Of a DNA stretch of 64,000 bases, positions 61,202-64,000 are shown piece by piece. The notes under the pieces are model-generated. The model made no database searches and had not been told where the DNA came from. It saw only the letters and a list, made by a program, of their open reading frames with translations. The number at the start of each line of letters is the position of its first letter. Within the stretch, counting starts at the first letter, position 1. The stretch is taken from the NCBI GenBank assembly GCA_010015655.1, contig ML976669.1, positions 389,166-453,165 on the forward strand, given 5' to 3'. Source of the stretch: Bimuria novae-zelandiae CBS 107.79 (lineage: Eukaryota > Ascomycota > Dothideomycetes > Pleosporales > Didymosphaeriaceae). The position numbers and the translations under genes are program-made.

Positions 61202-61797
61202 CTAGGCCTTTTTTGCGAATTGTACATACGGTCCATCCCTCATAGGCCCGAAGGCGTCGCGGGTTTGGTACTGCCCTCTGTTGTTCCTACCCCAACCCAT
61301 TCCTGGATAACCTTCCCCTGTCTTGTCGCCTGGCTCCAGACGGAACTCATACCCATCGAACGTTTTAGCAAGAAGAATGCTCAGTTCCATAAGGGCGAGA
61401 CCCTTTCCGGGACAACCTCGAACGCCTAAGGAAAATGGGGCAAAGGCTTTCTCAGCAATCGCAACATCTTCTTCTGAAACGCTGTCTCCAACAATCCACC
61501 TCTCGGGTCGGAACACAAAGGGGTCCTTGTATATGTTGTCATCGTGAAACAGTGCCCAGAATCCACATCCAACGTTTACACCAGCTGGAATGTAATGCTC
61601 CCCTATCTGGAGACCTCCTTTCAGCACTTCGCGAGGGAACTCGTTAGCACCGGGAGGACTCATTCGTAAAGTCTCATTGATAACAGCGCGTAAGTATCTG
61701 CAGCTGTTCAGTTGAGGGCCCATCTTGATATCCTCCGCCGATTGAAATGTAGTTCGAATCTCTTCGTTCAGCTTACGATAGGCTAGAGGGTTCCCTT
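61202..61797 (-). pseudogene. Cytochrome P450, C-terminal fragment
   Basis: A continuous minus-strand frame covers the C-terminal third of a fungal microsomal P450: NPLAYRKLNEEIRTTF after the I-helix region, the K-helix ExxR as NETLRMSPPG, the PERW motif (VFRPERWIVGD), the heme-ligand loop FAPFSLGVRGCPGKGLA with the cysteine ligand, and the end VQFAKKA at 61202. Upstream of about 61797 the P450 reading breaks into stops, and no I-helix or N-terminal region is found on this strand. It is therefore a truncated gene, missing roughly two thirds. An N-terminal P450 exon lies head-to-head on the opposite strand at 62380; whether both were one gene before an inversion is inference. Confidence 0.8.
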
Positions 61798-62379
61798 GCT
61801 CACCACCAGACCGAGACCTGAGTTAAACCCCTCATCGGGGAACAAGAAAAAATTGCCCAGGTTTGTAAACAGGGAGCAACTGTTCAGGGTTGCTTGTTGA
61901 TGCATATTTTGTGTTACCGGAGTCCAGTGAGTGAGGTGCAGCAGGGCGCCGTGCAGGGGGGTGGAACATGCATGCATTTCAATAAACCCGGGCAGTTCAA
62001 CCCGAACACGAGTCAGCCAATACGCAGAGTGGGAAGCGGACCGCACCGCCCTCCCCCGGAAGCCTACTGCAAGATAACAACGGCTTAAGGGGGCGCTTTT
62101 TAGCGCTTATGGATCTGCAGGCCATCTCTGACCCGGATATGTCGATATTGAATCCTAGGCACAAGATGCGCAATATGGGAAATTTGGTGTAAGCGTATAG
62201 CCTGCTTCTTCGGTCAAGGCGAGGAACATGTGAACTAGATGCAGAAGTGTTCCCCGATTTTGCGTGGCGTACACGGCGTGGGCAGTCATTCAGCATCAAT
62301 AGAAGTGACCGAACAATTTCGTTGTGACATCAGTTGTCCCAAAGCTTCGAAGCAAACTTATCGTTTACCCCCCGAAAGA
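61798..62379. other. Region between head-to-head P450 fragments, no gene seen
   Basis: Near-normal base composition without a recognisable coding region. Contains the breakpoint of the minus-strand fragment and the presumptive promoter of the plus-strand one. Confidence 0.4.
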
Positions 62380-62811
62380 ATGTCTACTTCCCCAACATAT
62401 TACAAAGAGCTCAACACGGTCCGATTTTCGGGCGTTATAGCAGCCGCCTTGTTCATAGCCTTTGTGGCTGCCAATCTCAGCAGGCGTAGCCAGAGTTCTG
62501 GTTTGTTTTCGGATGCCATTTTCGCATCGTCACTTGCTTGTGCAGAGTTTGGATTCTATGTGAGCTATCGTTGGGCATTAGTGAGATGCTGGCTTATCTA
62601 TGAACAGTGCGCGATCATCATTATTTACCGATTATGGTTTCATCCGCTGGCTCGATACCCAGGGCCCTTCTTAGGCAGGTTCACAGACTGGTATTCTGTT
62701 TATCACTGCCTCGTTGGAGATCGACACATTGATTTCTACAAGTTGCACCTTAAGTATGGTATGTAAGGTCATGTCCCAGCATTACCTCTTGCTTACCCCT
62801 TAGGTCCTATT
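62380..62811 (+). pseudogene. Cytochrome P450, N-terminal exon, cut by a Copia insertion
   Basis: Starting at ATG 62380 the frame gives two N-terminal hydrophobic segments (FSGVIAAALFIAFVAANL and a second near residues 45-88), then the proline-rich hinge and A-helix region typical of fungal P450s: YRLWFHPLARYPGPFLGRF, TDWYSVYHCLVGDRHIDFYK, LHLKYG. A 45-nt intron (62759-62803, GTATGT...TTAG) follows, and exon 2 resumes with GPI, completing the family motif KYGPI. At 62812 the gene stops abruptly at a Copia LTR. An upstream in-frame ATG at 62239 would add 47 residues unlike a P450 anchor, so 62380 is preferred. The rest may lie beyond the right edge. Confidence 0.8.
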
Positions 62812-64000
62812 TGTGAGGAAGGGAAGAGCTGCGTTCATTCCTCTACAGTAGAAGTATCCTACATATATATACACTCTGGATCCACCCAAGAGTCTTGGCA
62901 TAGAACCTGATGGAATCGTACCGTAACACACCCCCCCAGCTGCAGTGGACAACAAAGCTGACTTCTTTGAGATATCAATCTGAGTCTCCCCATATAGTCG
63001 CACCCCCCGATCTTCTTTTTAATACCAGGTAGAAAAGTTATCAGGCTCTGGTACATCGTCGCCAGTAGATGGTCCCTTTAGCTGCTCTGTGATATCTGTG
63101 AGGCCTAGCTGTTTAACAAAGTTGTTGTGTTTCTGTCGAACTAGTGTCTTTGTAAGACCGTTTGTAGGCATCTGATTTATAGGCTTCTATTTAATCTGCA
63201 GCTTCCCAGCATCTACTTCCTGTCGTAGCCACATCTAATGTGTGTCGACATGTCTCAGCTTTGTATAAAGCCTATCCTTAGCCTTGTTAACAATCCCTAC
63301 AGTCTGCTAATTATCACAGTATAAGGTAGGTAATATCTCTGGCTGAAAGCGTACGTGGTTAAATATCTTGTTCCACCATTCTATCTCGCTGCTAGCAGTG
63401 GACAGAGCGAGCAACTTAGCCTTAGTAGTCAATTTCGTAACTAAGCGCTGTAAGGTCAATTTCTAGTTAATTAGCAGTCTATATAGCTTGAACAAGTAGC
63501 CTTATAAGCTTCGACGCGTATCAGGATCGTTAGTATATGCTGCGTCAGAGGCTCCATAGAACAGTGGTTCTGTTCCCGCTCTAGGATCGTCCTCAGGCGT
63601 CTCACAGAGATATGTCGTGTTCTCTGTACCTAGCCGTGAGGCTCCGATAGCTAGATGCTTTGTGCCAACTAGATATCGCCATACATGCTTGGCAGCGTTC
63701 AAATGCTTCTGTCCTGGATTCTGCAGGTGACGTGCCAGTACTAAGTGTGCGCGAGCGATATCAGGCCGTGTAAACGTTGAGATATAGGCTAGTGAGCCTA
63801 CTAGTTGCTAATAAGTGTGGGTACGTTAAGAATTTGGTTCCTTAGTGCTTGGAGCTAGATAATTCTCCACTAGCGGCACGGCTGGGTAGGCCTTGTAAGT
63901 CTGTACAAGGTCAAACTTTGTTGTAATCTTGTTAATAAAGGAATCCTGAATTAGCTAGATTTTCCCTTTTGGCTGATCCCTCACAATCTGTATACCTAGG
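62812..64000 (-). mobile_element. Copia retrotransposon, 3' end (continues off the window)
   Basis: The minus strand from 64000 down shows the end of the Copia reverse transcriptase and RNase H: VGSLAYISTFTRPDIARAHL, LNAAKHVWRYLVGTKHLAIG, GASDAAYTNDPDTRRSL, LALSTASSEIEWWNKIF, RLYTKLRHVDTH. A polypurine tract (ctgggggggtg on the minus strand) lies beside a short 3' LTR at 62812-62928 (117 bp, TGTTACGGTACG to CTTCCTCACA on the minus strand). The base composition is closer to normal, with few stops, so the insertion seems young. The expected target duplication is CTATT (62807-62811); its partner would lie outside the window. Confidence 0.8.

Noticed and set aside
59014..62811. Secondary-metabolite cluster (MFS plus two P450s)
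   Set aside because: No backbone enzyme, and both P450s are fragments; the association is too weak to call.
1..64000. CRISPR arrays, operons, bacterial promoters
   Set aside because: Spliceosomal introns, RIP and retrotransposons show a fungal nuclear genome; no spaced short repeats of CRISPR type seen.

Overview
This is nuclear DNA of a filamentous ascomycete (Pezizomycotina). Genes carry short spliceosomal introns of 45-58 nt, and most of the window is AT-rich, TA-dinucleotide-rich transposon debris whose reading frames are broken by C:G-to-T:A changes (CAA/CGA/TGG turned into stops). That is the signature of repeat-induced point mutation (RIP). A GC-balanced gene island sits between AT-rich blocks, the two-compartment layout common in Dothideomycetes; the class is an inference.

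Layout. 1-257 (minus): 5' end of a secreted, Kex2-processed repeat protein cut by the window edge. 258-9290: RIP-degraded Gypsy relics on both strands, a tRNA-like remnant and several LTRs. 9296-16429: one Gypsy element with both 386-bp LTRs and a GCTAG target duplication. 16564-25700: a miniature inverted-repeat element, then one piggyBac transposase relic split by a 6.9-kb minus-strand Gypsy element (18171-25050, GCCTT duplication). 25802-27485: Tc1/mariner transposase pseudogene. 28108-28240: a tRNA-Gly(GCC) gene interrupted by a 52-nt GT...AG insertion in its T arm. 28620-49440: a stack of nested LTR retrotransposons. An old Gypsy copy is split by a second Gypsy of the same family (29607-47392, GTTAA), which itself holds two solo LTRs and two complete Copia-type elements; almost every junction can be read from its 5-bp duplication.

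49486-62811 is the gene island: a broken AhpD-like gene next to an assembly gap, PEX6 (peroxisomal AAA ATPase), a divergently transcribed membrane-anchored steryl-ester/acid lipase, a small single-pass membrane protein with a probable frameshift, a DHA1-type MFS transporter, the C-terminal part of a cytochrome P450 on the minus strand, and the first exon of a P450 on the plus strand that is cut by a Copia insertion just after its KYGPI motif. 62812-64000 is that Copia element, running off the window.

The intact genes are mostly unrelated housekeeping or transport functions (peroxisome biogenesis, lipid hydrolysis, efflux). I see no convincing biosynthetic cluster. The most unusual items are the interrupted tRNA-Gly and the Kex2/Ste13-type repeat precursor. 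Exact transposon boundaries are supported by paired LTR lengths and target duplications read by eye; domain limits inside RIP-degraded elements are approximate.
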